Notes under the pieces: generated by a model
What the model saw: the letters and a program-made list of their open reading frames with translations, nothing else
What the model was told of the DNA's origin: nothing
Database searches by the model: none
Shown here: piece after piece, positions 53,063 through 64,000 of the stretch
How the letters are laid out: each line of letters begins with the position of its first letter
How positions within the stretch are numbered: position 1 is the first letter of the stretch
Program-made: the position numbers and the translations under genes
NCBI RefSeq assembly: GCF_002288925.2
Contig: NW_022098069.1
Span: 83,422,380-83,486,379 of the forward strand
Direction of reading: 5' to 3'
Length of the DNA: 64,000 nt
DNA from: Delphinapterus leucas
Taxonomy: Eukaryota; Chordata; Mammalia; Artiodactyla; Monodontidae

Positions 53063-53619
53063 ACTGCATCTTGTGGTCCTAAAGAAAGCAGAGCCTGAGG
53101 CTAGGATTGCGGTGTTCGTGCTTCATTTGGGAGGTGCCAGTCCAGGCTGGTGGGGATGAGGGGAAAGGGAACCAGTGAGGATGGGGGAAGGGACCACCGT
53201 GTCACGGGTTTCACGGTGAACCGTGACGATGCACAGGAGGCCGCTTGGTGCACAGGAATTCTCCAGGACGTTTGCAGGAAGGGGTCGTGTTTTGGAGGAG
53301 TCCACAGGTGAGGGCACAGAGGTGGGATGGGTCTGCCTACCTTTTCTCTCCATCCTGTTTCTCACAGGTTAAGGTTCACGCCCAGGGAGTTCATCCACTC
53401 ACAGGTCTGTGTTGTTTCATCCAGCCCTCCCTGGCCATTCAGGGACCCAGATCCCAGGCTCAGCGTGTGATGTTTTCTCCCAATCTGAAAGTGCCTGGGC
53501 CCTGGGCACAGGTGGGTGCCAACAGAGAGGGGGGCAGGAGATGGGCCAGTGATTGGAGCGGTGCCCAAAGTCTGTGGTCAGACCCCCGCTGCACCCCCGG
53601 CTCCCTTTCCTGCCTTTGT
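53063..53619. other. Unassigned non-coding sequence
   Basis: The first 100 bp may be an old LTR-like repeat (compare 5680-5760). No gene seen. Confidence 0.4.
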
Positions 53620-53815
53620 TTTTTCCCTTGGAACATAGTGTCTGACACACGATAGAGTTTTGTTTATTTCTCTGTTTATGGTCTCCCTCCCTCCACTAGA
53701 AAAGAAGCTCAAGGAGGCAGGGATTCCTGCCATGTGCCGCTTGCCCCCAGCAGTTAGAGAAGCATCGCTCCGTGATAGGCACTCAGTAAGTGTTTGTTCA
53801 ACGAAAGAATGAAAG
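53620..53815 (+). mobile_element. L2 3' end
   Basis: 'tctccctccctccactagaaaagaagctcaaggaggcagggattcctgcc...gcactcagtaagtgtttgttcaacgaaagaatgaa' is a complete L2 terminus. Confidence 0.93.
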
Positions 53816-54535
53816 AAGATTCTCTCTCATTGACCCAAAGAAGAGTCTCTTTGGAGTGGTGGTTTTAATGACGTTGGATTACATTTTTTCTCTATGCGTC
53901 TTAAATGCTTTCTTGATTCTGGGCAGTGGATAATACTTATTTAACCACATCTTTACGAAGGCTGTGCCTTGGATGCTGTGTTTTAGAATCTACTTTTAGA
54001 CAAAGCATACAAGGCTTCGTTGGAGTTAGAGGGCAGAATGTCAATGTTGAAATCTAGGCGTCGTGAAGTAAACACTGGTGTGTGTGTGTGGAGGTGGGAG
54101 GGAGCAAACATCTGGAAGGATCCACACCTACTTGTTCACAATGGCTGGGCGGGGGAGGGGAGGGCACACTTACTCTTACGTGCTTATTTACATGTATCTG
54201 AACGCTGAGGTTCTTTTTCAGCAGGAATGCATTCCTTCTACATTCAACAATTTATTTCTAAATTTAAGAAAGAAGTCCAACTTGAGGCTCTGGGAGAATG
54301 ACCGTCAGTCTGAGTTCAGCTCAGGCCCCGGGGGTCAGAGGAACCCTGGGCAGCATGGCCAGGCTGGCCCCTCCTGGGGAGCGCTGGCCCTCTGGGGCCC
54401 TGGGTGTCCTGGCCCGGGGAGGCTGACTGGAGTGGAGCTCTGTTCCTTCTAGAACGGGCATCTTGTGGAGTGCCGCGTGTAGACAGCTCAGGACGCCTGC
54501 TCCGGTGGGGCTGGCGTGTTTACTGAGCTGTCACT
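53816..54535. other. Unassigned non-coding sequence
   Basis: Contains a short GTGTGTGTGTG run at 54078-54089. No gene seen. Confidence 0.5.
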
Positions 54536-55130
54536 GTGAGGGTGGACGGTGCGCTTGGCATCAGGGGTACAGGGTCGCCCATTAACTGTGCGTGCGACCT
54601 TGGGCAAGTCGCTTCGCTCACTCGTTCATTCATTCGTTCATTCATTACCCCCCGGAGGGCTGCTTCGCACTGGGCCCCGGGTGTGAGGAATAAGATGTGG
54701 CCACTGCCCTCAGGGAGCCCACAGGCTAGTGGAGAAGACGACACACACACTGACATCCTTCATTCCATGTGGGTGACACGTAAGCCCTGCTGGAGGGGGG
54801 AGGGGCCCAGAGTCCTGCACTCAGAGATCAGGGCAGGCTTCCTGGAGGAGGTGGTTCCGGAGCTGAGTCTTCGAGGCCTTAGCCAGGCAGATGGGGGAGG
54901 AGGGGAGTGGGGTGGAGCAATTTAGGAGGTGTTCCAGAGGCAGAGGGGAGTAAGGGGCAGCTTCATCTCTTCCCCGGGTGGGAGGAGTGGGGAGGGTAAA
55001 CAGACCACACAAGGAGAAGCTGGCCTGTGGTGGGGCTCAGGACATGGAGTCCCATGCCCTGGTGGGAGGGTTGGGGCTTGATCTTGCCCCTTGGATGGCC
55101 TTGATGACGTAGGCCCTCCGCCTTCATCCC
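54536..55130 (+). mobile_element. MIR core followed by an old LINE-like dispersed repeat
   Basis: 54580-54615 ('gcgaccttgggcaagtcgctt') is a MIR core. Next, a (CATT)n run at 54620-54648 and 'ggccactgccctcagggagcccacagg', 'ggcaggcttcctggaggaggtggttccggagctgagtcttcgaggcctt', 'aggaggtgttccagaggcagagggg' and 'ttgatcttgccccttggatggccttgatgac' follow a common mammalian dispersed repeat I cannot name with certainty. Its middle is missing. Confidence 0.65.
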
Positions 55131-55930
55131 TTAGAACTGCTAGTGCTGGACACAGATCTTAACGGGCTGGGCTGCCCTGTAAGCTGTGCTGCATGAACCT
55201 TGCACAACCCCAGGAGGCGGCATTGTGCGTCCTCGAGCTGCCTCACACCCAGTGCCAACCCCAGGGAGATCTAGGGCTCCGATTCTCCATGAGGAGGAGC
55301 CAGGGCACCACAGTGACCTGTGAGAGGGTGGCGGGGGCGACGGTGCTGAACCAAGGGATGGAGGGATGGGTCCACCCATAGGTCTACAAGACATTTGGAG
55401 ATTTTCTCCAAGTTTGGCCAGATCCTTGGATTATAAGTGGCAGGCCCAGGTACTAGAACCAATGTAAATGTTTTTAAAACTCTTAACACATGCAGAAGAA
55501 TTCAGAAAACAACCACAAAGACCCCACGTACCCACCATTGACACTGTTTACAGTCTTAGACTTCTTTCTCTCCACACCCGCCCGTGGACCTGAGCGCTGC
55601 CGACACAGCGTGGGTGCCGATCCCTCCTGCCCCTCCTCCCATCCCCAGAAGCTGCCCCTGTTCCCTGGGTGATGCTGCCACTCGCAGGGAGGCTTGGCAC
55701 TTGCACCAAAGGGCATTTTAGCTGTAGTGATACATGCCGTCGCCCATACTTACATAGAGGGCCGCACAGTTATCCCCTTAGCAACTCGCCCAGCTCACTG
55801 CACACCATGTTTCCGGAGATGTATCTGTGTTGATACACATGGATCTAGTTCATTTCAATTGTGATCTCCTGTCTGAATGAGCTTTGCCGGCTCCCACGAG
55901 GAGGGGCCGCGAGCTAGCTTCCGCTTTCAC
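55131..55930. other. Unassigned, part LINE-like
   Basis: 55460-55570 ('acatgcagaagaattcagaaaac...ccccacgtacccaccattgac') resembles an old LINE 3' region. The rest is unassigned. Confidence 0.4.
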
Positions 55931-56045
55931 TTTGTTCCGCACTGTATGAGCTTCCCACTGCTGCGTAACATATGGCCCCGCGCTCAGCAGCCTAAAACCA
56001 CGCACACTCGTTGTCTCCCGGTTCTGAGGGCCAGGGGGTTGCACG
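55931..56045 (-). mobile_element. MLT1-type LTR fragment, antisense
   Basis: 'actgctgcgtaacatatggccccgcgctcagcagcctaaaaccacgcacac...gttctgaggg' resembles the LTR end, highly diverged. Confidence 0.5.
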
Positions 56046-56289
56046 GGGTGAGCTGGGTCTCCCCTCAGGGCCCCCGAGTGACCCCTCCTCCAGACCTCTT
56101 GTGACGTGAGGATAGTACCTTTTCCTTATTGTTTAAGCCATTTGGGGGTGAGATTTAAGGATCTGCTGTCAAAGGCAATCTTAATTCCTAAAGACTCTGG
56201 AGCTCCGAGGGGGTGGGAGGCGCAGCCCAGGGCACCCGGCCAGCAGCGCAGGGCCCAAGTTTGGACTCCAGCCTCAGGATCCTGCACGC

Positions 56290-56757
56290 CCTGCTAAGCA
56301 GGCACTGCTAAGGGGCGGTGCCCTGGTGTCCTGCTGTCACGAGGTCCACAGGCTGGGGGCCTACACCACGTTCCAGAGGCCGCAAGTCCAAGATCAAGGT
56401 ATCAGCAGGGGTGGTTCCTTCTGAGGCTGAAAGGGCGCCTCCGTCCCGGGCCTCTTTCCTGGCTTCTGGGGTTTGCTGGCGATCTTTGGTTTCTAGAAGC
56501 GTCACCCCAATCTCTGACTGCATCGTCACATGGCCTCCTCCCTGCGTGCCTGTCTGTGTCCAAATGTCCCCTTATTAGAAGGACACCAGTCGGTGTTGGA
56601 TTAGGTCCATCCAACTCCAGCATGACTTCATCTTAATTAATTACTCTTGCAATGGAACTTATTATTTCCAAATAAGGTCACGTTCTGAGGCACAGGGTTT
56701 AGGACTTCAGTGTGTGAATTCCGGGAGGATGCAATTCAAACCATCCCAGGCAGTTAG
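56290..56757 (-). mobile_element. MLT1 LTR, antisense
   Basis: 'gccgcaagtccaagatcaaggtatcagcaggggtggttccttctgaggctg', 'ttattagaaggacaccagtcggtgttggattagg', 'cttattatttccaaataaggtcacgttctgaggc' and 'ttaggacttcagtgtgtgaattc' match the LTR in reverse. Confidence 0.92.
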
Positions 56758-57730
56758 CATTGTTAACCTCGCCGCTTCGATAGAAGTTGTTCCCCCCATG
56801 TCAGTCTCCCAGGCAGATTGGAAACTGGGATATCCATGGTCCTGTGACCACAGCGCTCAGATGAGCCATGGGGGAGAGCAGTGTGGTCCCGGCTCCGGCC
56901 CTGATGTTAGCTCTGTGCCGGGCGGCTTGTTTCCCAGACACGCAGTTTCCTCATCTGGTAGAACGGGGCTACCCGTTGTCTCCTTGCCAAGGGGTGACCC
57001 ACATGTCCGCCCCCCGTGAATGGGCTTTGTAACCTGAAAAGTGCTGGCCGAGGGTAACTTATCCTGGGTTGGAAGCCACCATGGTGCTTGGGGGACAGGT
57101 CCTGATATCGGGGAAGGAGAGGCCCAGAGCCACGAGGACAGACTTAGCTGATGTTGACGATTTCACCAGGGTGCCAAGAGGGGCTGAAAACGGGACTCCA
57201 GAGAATTAATGTTTCCGGTTAATCGCTGGCATGTCTCACTGCTCTGAACGGTTGAAAATTAACTGCGTGAGGGATGATTAGGAAAGCAGGGAGCAAAGCC
57301 CAGATTCTACCTAAGAATAAATTCTCTGAGATTTCCCTGGTCAGGACAGATCCTCCAAGGCTTGCAGAAGGGAGAAGTGTGGTCTTCCCGCCCAGCAGAC
57401 CAGAAATAACTCACGTGAATGCTGTTCTACGAACATGCGCGCTGTGGCCACCTGAGCAGGCTTTCTCCAGGGCTTCCTTCATCTATAAATCATGAAGCAC
57501 AAAGCACATTTAAATCGCCCTGAGGTTTGAACACATCTAGGGCAGCTCGTTGGAGTCTGAGCATGGGCTTCCGCATGTCCAGGAGCTAACAGTGTGAGGG
57601 ATTTGGGGCTGGGGAGAATTGAGCGATATTGTGCCTGTTCAGAGATGTCATATCCTGTTCTGCTCCTCTCAGCTTACGCCTGGCATGAGGGTGTTAGATC
57701 TGAAAGCTTCTCTCTTCCCGACTGCCTTCT
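56758..57730. other. Unassigned non-coding sequence
   Basis: 56930-57000 has a weak MIR-like phrase ('cagtttcctcatctggtagaac'). No gene seen. Confidence 0.45.
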
Positions 57731-57749
57731 GTGCGTTCCCTCACGTTCA

Positions 57750-57890
57750 CACGTGCGCGGACAGGTCTGGGTTCCAAACTCAGATCTGCCATGTGACCCT
57801 GGACCAGTCACTCCGCCCTCTCACTTCTCACCTGGGAAGTGGGGACGTGTGGACCACACCTTCCAGGGCTGTTAGGAGATGATTCCAGAC
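57750..57890 (+). mobile_element. MIR
   Basis: 'caggtctgggttccaaactcagatctgccatgtgaccctggaccagtcactccgccctctcacttctcacctgggaagtgggg' is a clear forward MIR. Confidence 0.92.
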
Positions 57891-58139
57891 AAAGTGGACG
57901 GATGCCTGCCCCAGAGCTGGTGCCCAGAAAGGGCCCCCCTCCCGAGAACGCCGGGAACCCAGCTCTGGAGAACAGACGTTCGAATTCCTCTGGGTGCCGT
58001 GTACCGTTCTCTCCCTGAAACTTGCTCTCGGGCAGCGCCACCACTTGGGAAAACAGTTTGCCGTTCTCCAGGGAAGTCAAGGTGCTCGTCTCCGCGGATC
58101 CAACAGACCCACCCTGACGTTCCGTGGGCAGGGATATAG

Positions 58140-58565
58140 GACAGGGATGCACGGACAGCCCGAGGGGATGGTGCTGTGTCCACACAGTGGAAATGGATGC
58201 AGACGGTGCTGTGTTCACACGACGGGGCCCTGGGTGAGTCTCCTGCAGCGGGAAGCCATGCTCGGTGACAGGGTGAACCTGACGAACATGGTGAACAAAA
58301 GAAGCTAGCCTCTGTGTGTGACTCCATTTATGTGATGTCATAACAGCTGAGCTCTGGGTCTAGATGCACATGGGTTGTGGGTGCAGAACCACACAGCACG
58401 GCAAGGCTGCCGTGACATCACAGTCGGATCCTGGCTACCTCGGGAAAGACACAGGGGCCTCTGGGACCACCATGTTCTGCTTCTTGTCCTGGGTTGTGGT
58501 CACTTGGGTGAGAGTCCTGGTGAAGCCGGAGATTTCCGTTTCATGTACTCTTATGTGTGTATATT
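58140..58565 (+). mobile_element. Degraded L1 3' region, sense
   Basis: 'gaacctgacgaacatggtgaacaaaagaagctagcctctgtgtgtgactccatttatgtgatgtcataac' and 'gggttgtggtcacttgggtgagagtcc' are decayed versions of the L1 phrases 'catggatgaaccttgaaaacattatgctaagtgaaagaagccaga...tgattccatttatatgaaatg'. High in CpG for a relic. Confidence 0.65.
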
Positions 58566-58567
58566 AG

Positions 58568-59028
58568 ACTGTGCTGCGGATTTAACTGTGGTTCCCGCAC
58601 CCCCCCCCCCCAACCATTTCATATGCTGGAGTCCTAACCCCCAGGATCTCAGAATGTGACCTTATTTGGAGATAAGGTCTCTACAGATGATCAAATTAAA
58701 GTGAGGTCATTAGGATGGGTCCTAATCCAACATGACTGTGTCCTTTTAAAAGTGGGGACATTTGGATATGGGGTCACACATACACACAGAAAGCCATGTG
58801 ATGATGAAGGAAGAAATCTATAGGCCAAGGAACACCGAGGATGGCCAGCAAAGCCCCAGAAACTAGGAGAGAGTCCTAGAACAGATCCTTCCTCTGGCTC
58901 AGAAGGACCCAGCCTGTTGACACCTGATCCCAAACTTCTAACCTCCAGATCCAGGAGACAATACATTTCTGTTGTTTAAGCCACTCGATTTGTGATACTT
59001 TGTGACAGCAGCCCTGGGAAACTAATAA
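58568..59028 (+). mobile_element. MLT1 LTR, sense
   Basis: 'atatgctggagtcctaacccccaggatctcagaatgtgaccttatttggagataaggtc', 'cctaatccaacatgactgtgtccttttaaaag', 'gccaaggaacaccgaggatggccagcaaagccccagaaactaggag', 'ccaggagacaatacatttctgttgtttaagccactcgatttgtgatactttg'. A C run of 12-13 at about 58600-58612 lies inside. Nearly complete. Confidence 0.95.
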
Positions 59029-59477
59029 ATACTGCACAGTAGAAAAGTTAAGAAAAAAAGGCTTGTGTTCAAGTCTTGGGCCGGGTGCTTCAATTTATAT
59101 AAATTAGGGTGAACAATGGAACCTGTGCCCCAATTCCTTGGGTCACTCTCACCACCTCTTTGGGAGGGAGAGGCCCCAAACAGACCTTTGTTCTCCACAG
59201 AAGGGCCATTGTGGGTTTAGAGAGGAGCCCTCATTGGTGATTCCTGGTTCAGGGTCACCCACTCCCCTGGAATTCTGACCTGGGGGGGCAGAGACTGCTC
59301 TGGTGCCACGCCCCAGAGAAATAAGGCATGTCTGCTTAGCATCAGTGGTGTCAGGAGAGGTATCAGACATCGTTCCTAGTAAGGGCCTTTTATGGAGTAC
59401 TGGGAGTGCGGCGCCCTGGCTGCCTTCCCAGATCCCACTCTGTGCTGTGCTGCTTCTGGTGAGTTCCTCTGTAGGAC
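59029..59477. other. Unassigned non-coding sequence
   Basis: No feature recognised. Confidence 0.5.
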
Positions 59478-59850
59478 ATTTCCCGGGGCCGCCATAACAA
59501 AGGACCACTGACTTAACAACAGAAACTTATTTCCTCACAGTCCTGGGGGCCACAAGTCTCAGATCAAGGTGAAGGTAGGTTGGTTCATTCTGAGGCCTCT
59601 CTCCTTGCCTGTAGACGGTCATCTTCTCCCTGTGTCCTCACATGGTCATCCCTGTGTGTCTGTGTCCTAGTCTCTCCCTATAAGGACACCAGTCCTGTGG
59701 GATCAGGGCCCACCCATATGATCTCATTTACCTTAATCACCTCTTTAAGGGCACTCTCTCCAAATACAGTCACATTCTGAGGTGCTGGGGTCTTAGGACT
59801 TCAACATGTGGATTTGGGAGGGACACAGTTCAGCCGATAACATCCTTTAC
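59478..59850 (-). mobile_element. MLT1 LTR, antisense
   Basis: 'ggggccgccataacaaaggaccactgacttaacaacagaaacttatttcctcacagtcctggggg' through 'ctctccaaatacagtcacattctgaggtgctggggtcttaggacttcaacatgtggatttgggagggacacagttcagcc'. Well preserved. Confidence 0.95.
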
Positions 59851-61335
59851 AACTGTAAAATGACAGTAAGAATTATATCCATCTCTTAGTGATGCCACGA
59901 GGCCCAGCAGCCGCCCTTGCACCTCTAGTGCTTGGACCTTCCCGTGTGCAGGCCATCGTCTGTTTGCCACCCTCGGACCCCCTCAATCCCCCTTCCCAAC
60001 CCTGCTGCAGCCCCAGAAGCTGACCTCTGTGGATGTGCCCATCCAGGCAGTCGTGTTCAGCCAATGGGATTCACCAGTGGGAGGCTGGAAGGCCCGGTGA
60101 GAGAGAGGCCGGAGTATTTCCTCCTGCTTTCCTACCTGCCTGCCCTTGGTCCTAGAAGAGGCTGTGCTCTCCTGTCCGGAGGCCCCACTCATGGCTACAG
60201 ATGTCACTGTCCACAATCAGGCCTAGGAGTGGGACACTGCCTGCTGTTGACCCTGGAGAGCTACATCTTCCTGTGGAGATCCCTCAACCCCAGCCCGTGC
60301 CTGTGTGAAAGCCCTTTCACTGAACCATTGTCATCACCTCTCCGAGTGAGGCACCCAGGCAGCACCCCTGGGTCTTTCCTGAATGCACAGATGATTCCGG
60401 ATTGCCCAGTGCCCAGCTTAGAGAGGAGGTGTTTGGAGGATGTTCCCTGAATCGAATGTGTGATTTTCAAAGGGCCTGAAACCCTTAGATTAAAGCATTT
60501 TAAAAGTGCAAAGTTATATGATTATTCATATATTATTCATCCACGGAGCCTTGGAATTTCTGCAGCGTAAGCTCCCTGGCATTCTGGGGCGTCGTTTGTT
60601 TTCTGTAATGAAAGCTGATGCCCTTCCGTGTCCCAGCCTGTGTTTTCTTTACCTGTGTTTTCCGTATCACTGCATTGAATGGGGAGGGTGGGGAGAGAGG
60701 CTGTCTGAGGGTAAGAAAGCCTGGAAACCCAGGGGAAGGGTGGTGAGTCCAGGTTTGGGGTCCCCAGATGCTGTCGTGGGCCGGGCTGTGGTCAGCTACT
60801 CCTGGCATGGCCCTGGGGCTGACACTCCTTGGAGGAGAGGTCTGGGTGAGTAATTTAGGGATGGCACAGAATCACCCACCAACCCCCTTGCTGAGCAGCC
60901 ACCAGGGGGCGCTTCCTGAAGGGCAACGTGTCGAACCCACTGGGACTCCCGCGACCTGGGGAATAGTATCTGAAGCCCTTCACTGCTCTGCCTGGGCTTG
61001 CCTCTCCAGCCTCGGGCCCACTGCTGGCAGCCCCGCCCCGAATGATTCATAGCTTCCTACATCTGTCATCCCGTGTCACACCTCCATGCCTTTGCCCATG
61101 CTGTGCACTCTGGCTGGGTTGCCCTCGCTTGCGATCAAAATAATCTCAATACAAAGAAAAATGTCAAGGGTAAGGAGAGAAGAGCTCGCTCCTTGGTGAT
61201 GAGTGAGAGCGTCTGCAAGGAGAACATGCATTCCAGAGCAGTAGAAAATGCTGGACTCTTTCTGGCAGGGGCCCTACCCCCTTCTTCCCCTGTACCCAGC
61301 TGCCCCTGTGGTGGTCCAGACACTTGGTGGGGACC
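59851..61335. other. Unassigned non-coding sequence
   Basis: 60020-60420 includes weak L2-like text; 61050-61110 ('acctccatgcctttgcccatgctgtgcactctggctggg') resembles L2. No gene seen. Confidence 0.45.
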
Positions 61336-61545
61336 TCTGGCTGTGGAGTCAGGTGGGATTCAATCCAAGCCCAGCCACTTGCCAGCAATGGGAGCCCAAA
61401 CAGTTCCCTCCAGGAGCCTCAGTTTCTTCATCTGGGAAATGGGGTGATGATGCTTGTCCTACAAGATGGAGGGAGGTGACTCATATAAAGAGCTGGCACA
61501 TGGGCTGGCATGTAGGACTCACTCCACAGATGGTCCTGGCTGTGA
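61336..61545 (+). mobile_element. MIR, near full length
   Basis: 'tgtggagtcaggtgggattcaatccaagcccagccacttgccagcaatgggagcccaaacagttccctccaggagcctcagtttcttcatctgggaaatggggtgatgatg...gagctggcacatgggctggcatgtagg' follows the MIR consensus. Confidence 0.93.
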
Positions 61546-62321
61546 TTTAGGGCTGGTATTCAGGGGCAGAGCTGGACCCCAGTCCCTGTCTTGGGCTGAG
61601 TTTGGATTGGGGGCTTGTTTTACAAAGTCACGATAGTAGGTCCTTGAACTGCAGGCTGGGCCGTGGACTAATGAAAAGCCACTTGGCATAGATTTCAGGC
61701 TCCTCAAGTCCCCCCAGACCTGTGACAGGGCTGAGCTTGCAGGTGGGGACCAGCGAGCCTCACGTTAAACTGAGGTCTCAAAGCATCTGTCCAGCCTGTT
61801 CTGTGCCGGCTGCTGGGATAACTCCCATGCTTTGCCCCAGATGGCTCCCGCTCCAGCGGGGGAGGCTGATGTGCAAAAGACAGTGACAACCGTGAGTGCT
61901 GGGATCTGCAGGAGGCTGCAGGAGGGCAGGGGGTCGTCACTCTTCTGAGGGGTGGGTGGTCAGGACAGGCTTCTTGGAGGAGGTGGTATTGAATGAGCAT
62001 CAGTTTTAAAAGCTAAGCAAGAAGGAATTAACCGCGGTGAAGGGACCGGGGAATGTGTGCATAGGAACCACCTGAGATCAGGCAACAACGTGTGGGTCAC
62101 GGGAGAGGAGTGGTGGGAACTGCAAGCAGCTCGGTGTCGGGCCAGTCCCTGCCTTTTACCTGTGCGACTTCTGGGTGGGCCAGCCAGAGGGAGGGCAGCG
62201 CTCTCCAGGTGGGAGGGGATGCGTCCCGAGGCTGCTCTTGGTCAGCTCAGGCCTGAGACTTGAAGCTACACCTCCTGACGTCTCTACACCAGGGCCCCAA
62301 GCTCAAACTTCGGAGAAAAGA
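61546..62321. other. Unassigned, part old LINE-like
   Basis: 61780-62000 ('gttctgtgccggctgctgggataac...ggacaggcttcttggaggaggtggtattgaatgagcatc') is the same unnamed repeat type as at 54650-54880. Confidence 0.5.
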
Positions 62322-62865
62322 TGGTGCCTTGGTCAGCTCAGGCTGCCAAAACAGGGCATTGCAGACTAGGGGGCTTAAACAGCAGACATTTATTTCTCAC
62401 AGTTCCGGAAGTTGGGGAGTACAAGGTCAAGGTCTAGGATTACTAGAAGTTCCAGTGTCTGGCGGGGGCTGCCTTCTCACAGTATCGTCACATGGCCGCG
62501 GGAGAGAGGAAGGGCTATGTCTCTTCCTCTTCTTCTTTTAAAAGAATTATTTATTTTTACTTTTGGCTGCATCAGGTCTTAGTTGCGGCACGCGGGATCT
62601 TTTGTTGTGGTGCACGGGCTTCTCTCTAGTTGCGGCGCGCGGGATCTTAGTTCCCCGACTGGGGATCAAACCTGTGTCCCCTGCATTGGAAGGCGGATTC
62701 TTAACCACTGCGCCACCAGGGAAGGTCCCTCTTCCTCTTCTTATAATTCCATCCTGTGGGCCCCAGTCTCATGACCTCATGTAACCTAATCACCTCCCCA
62801 AGACCCCACCTCCAAATACCCTCAGCATCTGAATTTTGGGGTGAAAATGATTTCGTCCGTAACGA
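62322..62865 (-). mobile_element. MLT1 LTR, antisense, split by a SINE
   Basis: Left part 62322-62520 ('gctcaggctgccaaaacagggcattgcagactagggggcttaaacagcagacatttatttctcacagttcc'), right part 62743-62865 ('cctaatcacctccccaagaccccacctccaaataccctcagcatctgaattttggggtg'). The two halves rejoin once the SINE is removed. Confidence 0.93.
62521..62742 (-). mobile_element. tRNA-Glu-type CHR SINE inside an MLT1
   Basis: SINE body 62535-62728 flanked by identical CTCTTCCTCTTCTT copies (62521-62534 and 62729-62742). Body shorter than the long type ('gcggcacgcgggatcttttgttgtggtgcacgggcttctc') and without the polymorphic 'gtagttgtggct' units. Confidence 0.95.
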
Positions 62866-63903
62866 GGGGAAGACCCGGCTTCTGGCCTCTTTATCGCCAG
62901 GCCTCAGAGCACTGTGACACTGGCTTTCCTGTATATTTGAAATTTGCTGATTTTACCAGATGTGATCCTCTGCTGTTAACTCGTGCCCTCAAAGCCCCAT
63001 CCCACCTTGCCTGTCACCCTGCTGATCATCCACACGGATGAGAGGGACTGTGCGCTGCCCAAGGTCTGGGCTTCGGAGAGGACGCAGCGCCCTCTAAATG
63101 CACCTTATTGTTATTTTTATGAAAGGCAACAGAGCAAAACCACCTGCTCAAAAGAGCTTAATTTAGTTAGATCAAGCGTAAGTGCTCCTTGAGTTGAAAA
63201 CTCATTCTCCTTTGCAATATTTTCTTTTGGGTATAAATCAAGAGAAGGGCTTTTAGAATATTTTTAGTACAAATGTGTTTCAATCACACCGTCATCACCT
63301 GTCGGCACACTTACCTATCAGGATCTCCATGTGATTACGGAAATGGACTTTTGCCTCGACGGCCCTGCAAATCTTTCTCTAGTCAAACCATATCTGATTT
63401 CAGCGGTTTGAAAAGGAAGCTGGGAAAATCACCCACAACTTGGCACGGAAAATCAGGTGTCCTGCAGGATGGTGGAAGGTTCCATTGGCAGACCTGATGT
63501 CTCCGTGGGATTGGAAATCACTCTGTAGTTTCACCGGTGGGTGGGAGCTCCTAGGAAAGTTCCCTCCCCCAGATGGCTCCTCCCATTATACGTGTGCTAC
63601 AGATTCCACCCTTGAACATACAACCCTCAAATCCTCGTGTTAAAGTGAAATGCCCCGGGAGGCACAACACCTTAAACCAAGACGGATGAACCACACAGCT
63701 GCTGACAATCCCCTAGCAGACATCACTCATCGATCAGACACAGGGTCCTGTTAAGCCTTGATCTCAGGGGGCAGCTTCAGGCAGACGCTCCCATTGGATC
63801 GCAGTCAGCATGTGGATGGAGGCTGTTAGGTGTCCCGGCCTGAATCCACGGTGGGGAATGAAGATGGGGAAGAGGATGAAGGTGGTGGTGGTAATTTATT
63901 ATG
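62866..63903. other. Unassigned non-coding sequence
   Basis: 62960-63030 has a weak L2-like phrase. No gene seen. A short GGTGGTGGTGG-type run lies near 63882-63892. Confidence 0.45.
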
Positions 63904-64000
63904 TTTTTTTTTATTTTTTTATTACGGTACGCGGGCCTCTCACTGTTGTGGCCTCTCCCGTCGCGGAGCACAGGCTCCGGATGCGCAGGCCCAGCGGCCA
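63904..64000 (-). mobile_element. Cetacean short-type CHR SINE, cut by window end
   Basis: T-rich start, then 'attacggtacgcgggcctctcactgttgtggcctctcccgtcgcggagcacagg' up to the last base. The head lies outside the window. Confidence 0.95.

Noticed and set aside
7026..62865. Endogenous retrovirus genes beside the MLT1 LTRs
   Set aside because: Only LTR sequence is present at each site; no gag, pol or env-like reading frame adjoins any of them.

Overview
This 64 kb window is nuclear DNA from a cetacean (whale or dolphin), and I find no functional protein-coding gene in it. The lineage call rests on many tRNA-Glu-derived SINEs of the CHR-1/CHR-2 type: a long form ending in AAATAAAT-rich tails and a shorter, younger form. 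Both are known from whales, hippos and ruminants, and near-intact short copies point to whales. Alongside them are the usual older placental repeats: L1, L2, MIR, MLT1 (MaLR) LTRs and MER5A.

Layout. Positions 1-13,500 hold scattered old repeats (an L1M-type end, L2, MIR, one MLT1) plus an unusual local duplication at 8.9-10.1 kb. A large alternating purine-pyrimidine tract lies at 14.1-14.3 kb. Positions 14.3-18.4 kb are GC-rich and poor in recognisable repeats. From 18.4 to 33 kb SINEs and L1 pieces are dense, including a head-to-tail SINE dimer (22.8-23.4 kb), a MER5A, an L1 inserted inside a MIR (29 kb), and an old antisense L1 split by two SINEs (31-33 kb). Positions 34-47 kb hold L2/MIR pieces, MLT1 LTRs, a small CpG-dense patch (38.3 kb), an expanded SINE (44 kb) and old L1M sequence. 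Positions 47-51 kb hold a HAL1/L1-like element split by a SINE and an MLT1 solo LTR, then a young 5'-truncated L1 whose ORF2 end is still open. The last 13 kb hold an ATCC tract, L2, MIR and four MLT1 LTRs, and the window ends inside a SINE.

The only open frames that match a known protein are two L1 ORF2 C-terminal fragments. The other long open frames run through GC-rich unique DNA, SINEs or microsatellites and show no recognisable domain. Since there are no genes there is no gene network to describe. What can be read is a layered insertion history (MIR/L2, then HAL1/L1M/MLT1, then L1 and CHR SINEs) and a strong strand bias of the SINEs. Repeat family names come from recognition of consensus features, not from a database search. 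Boundaries are good to a few bases where target-site duplications are cited and to tens of bases elsewhere.
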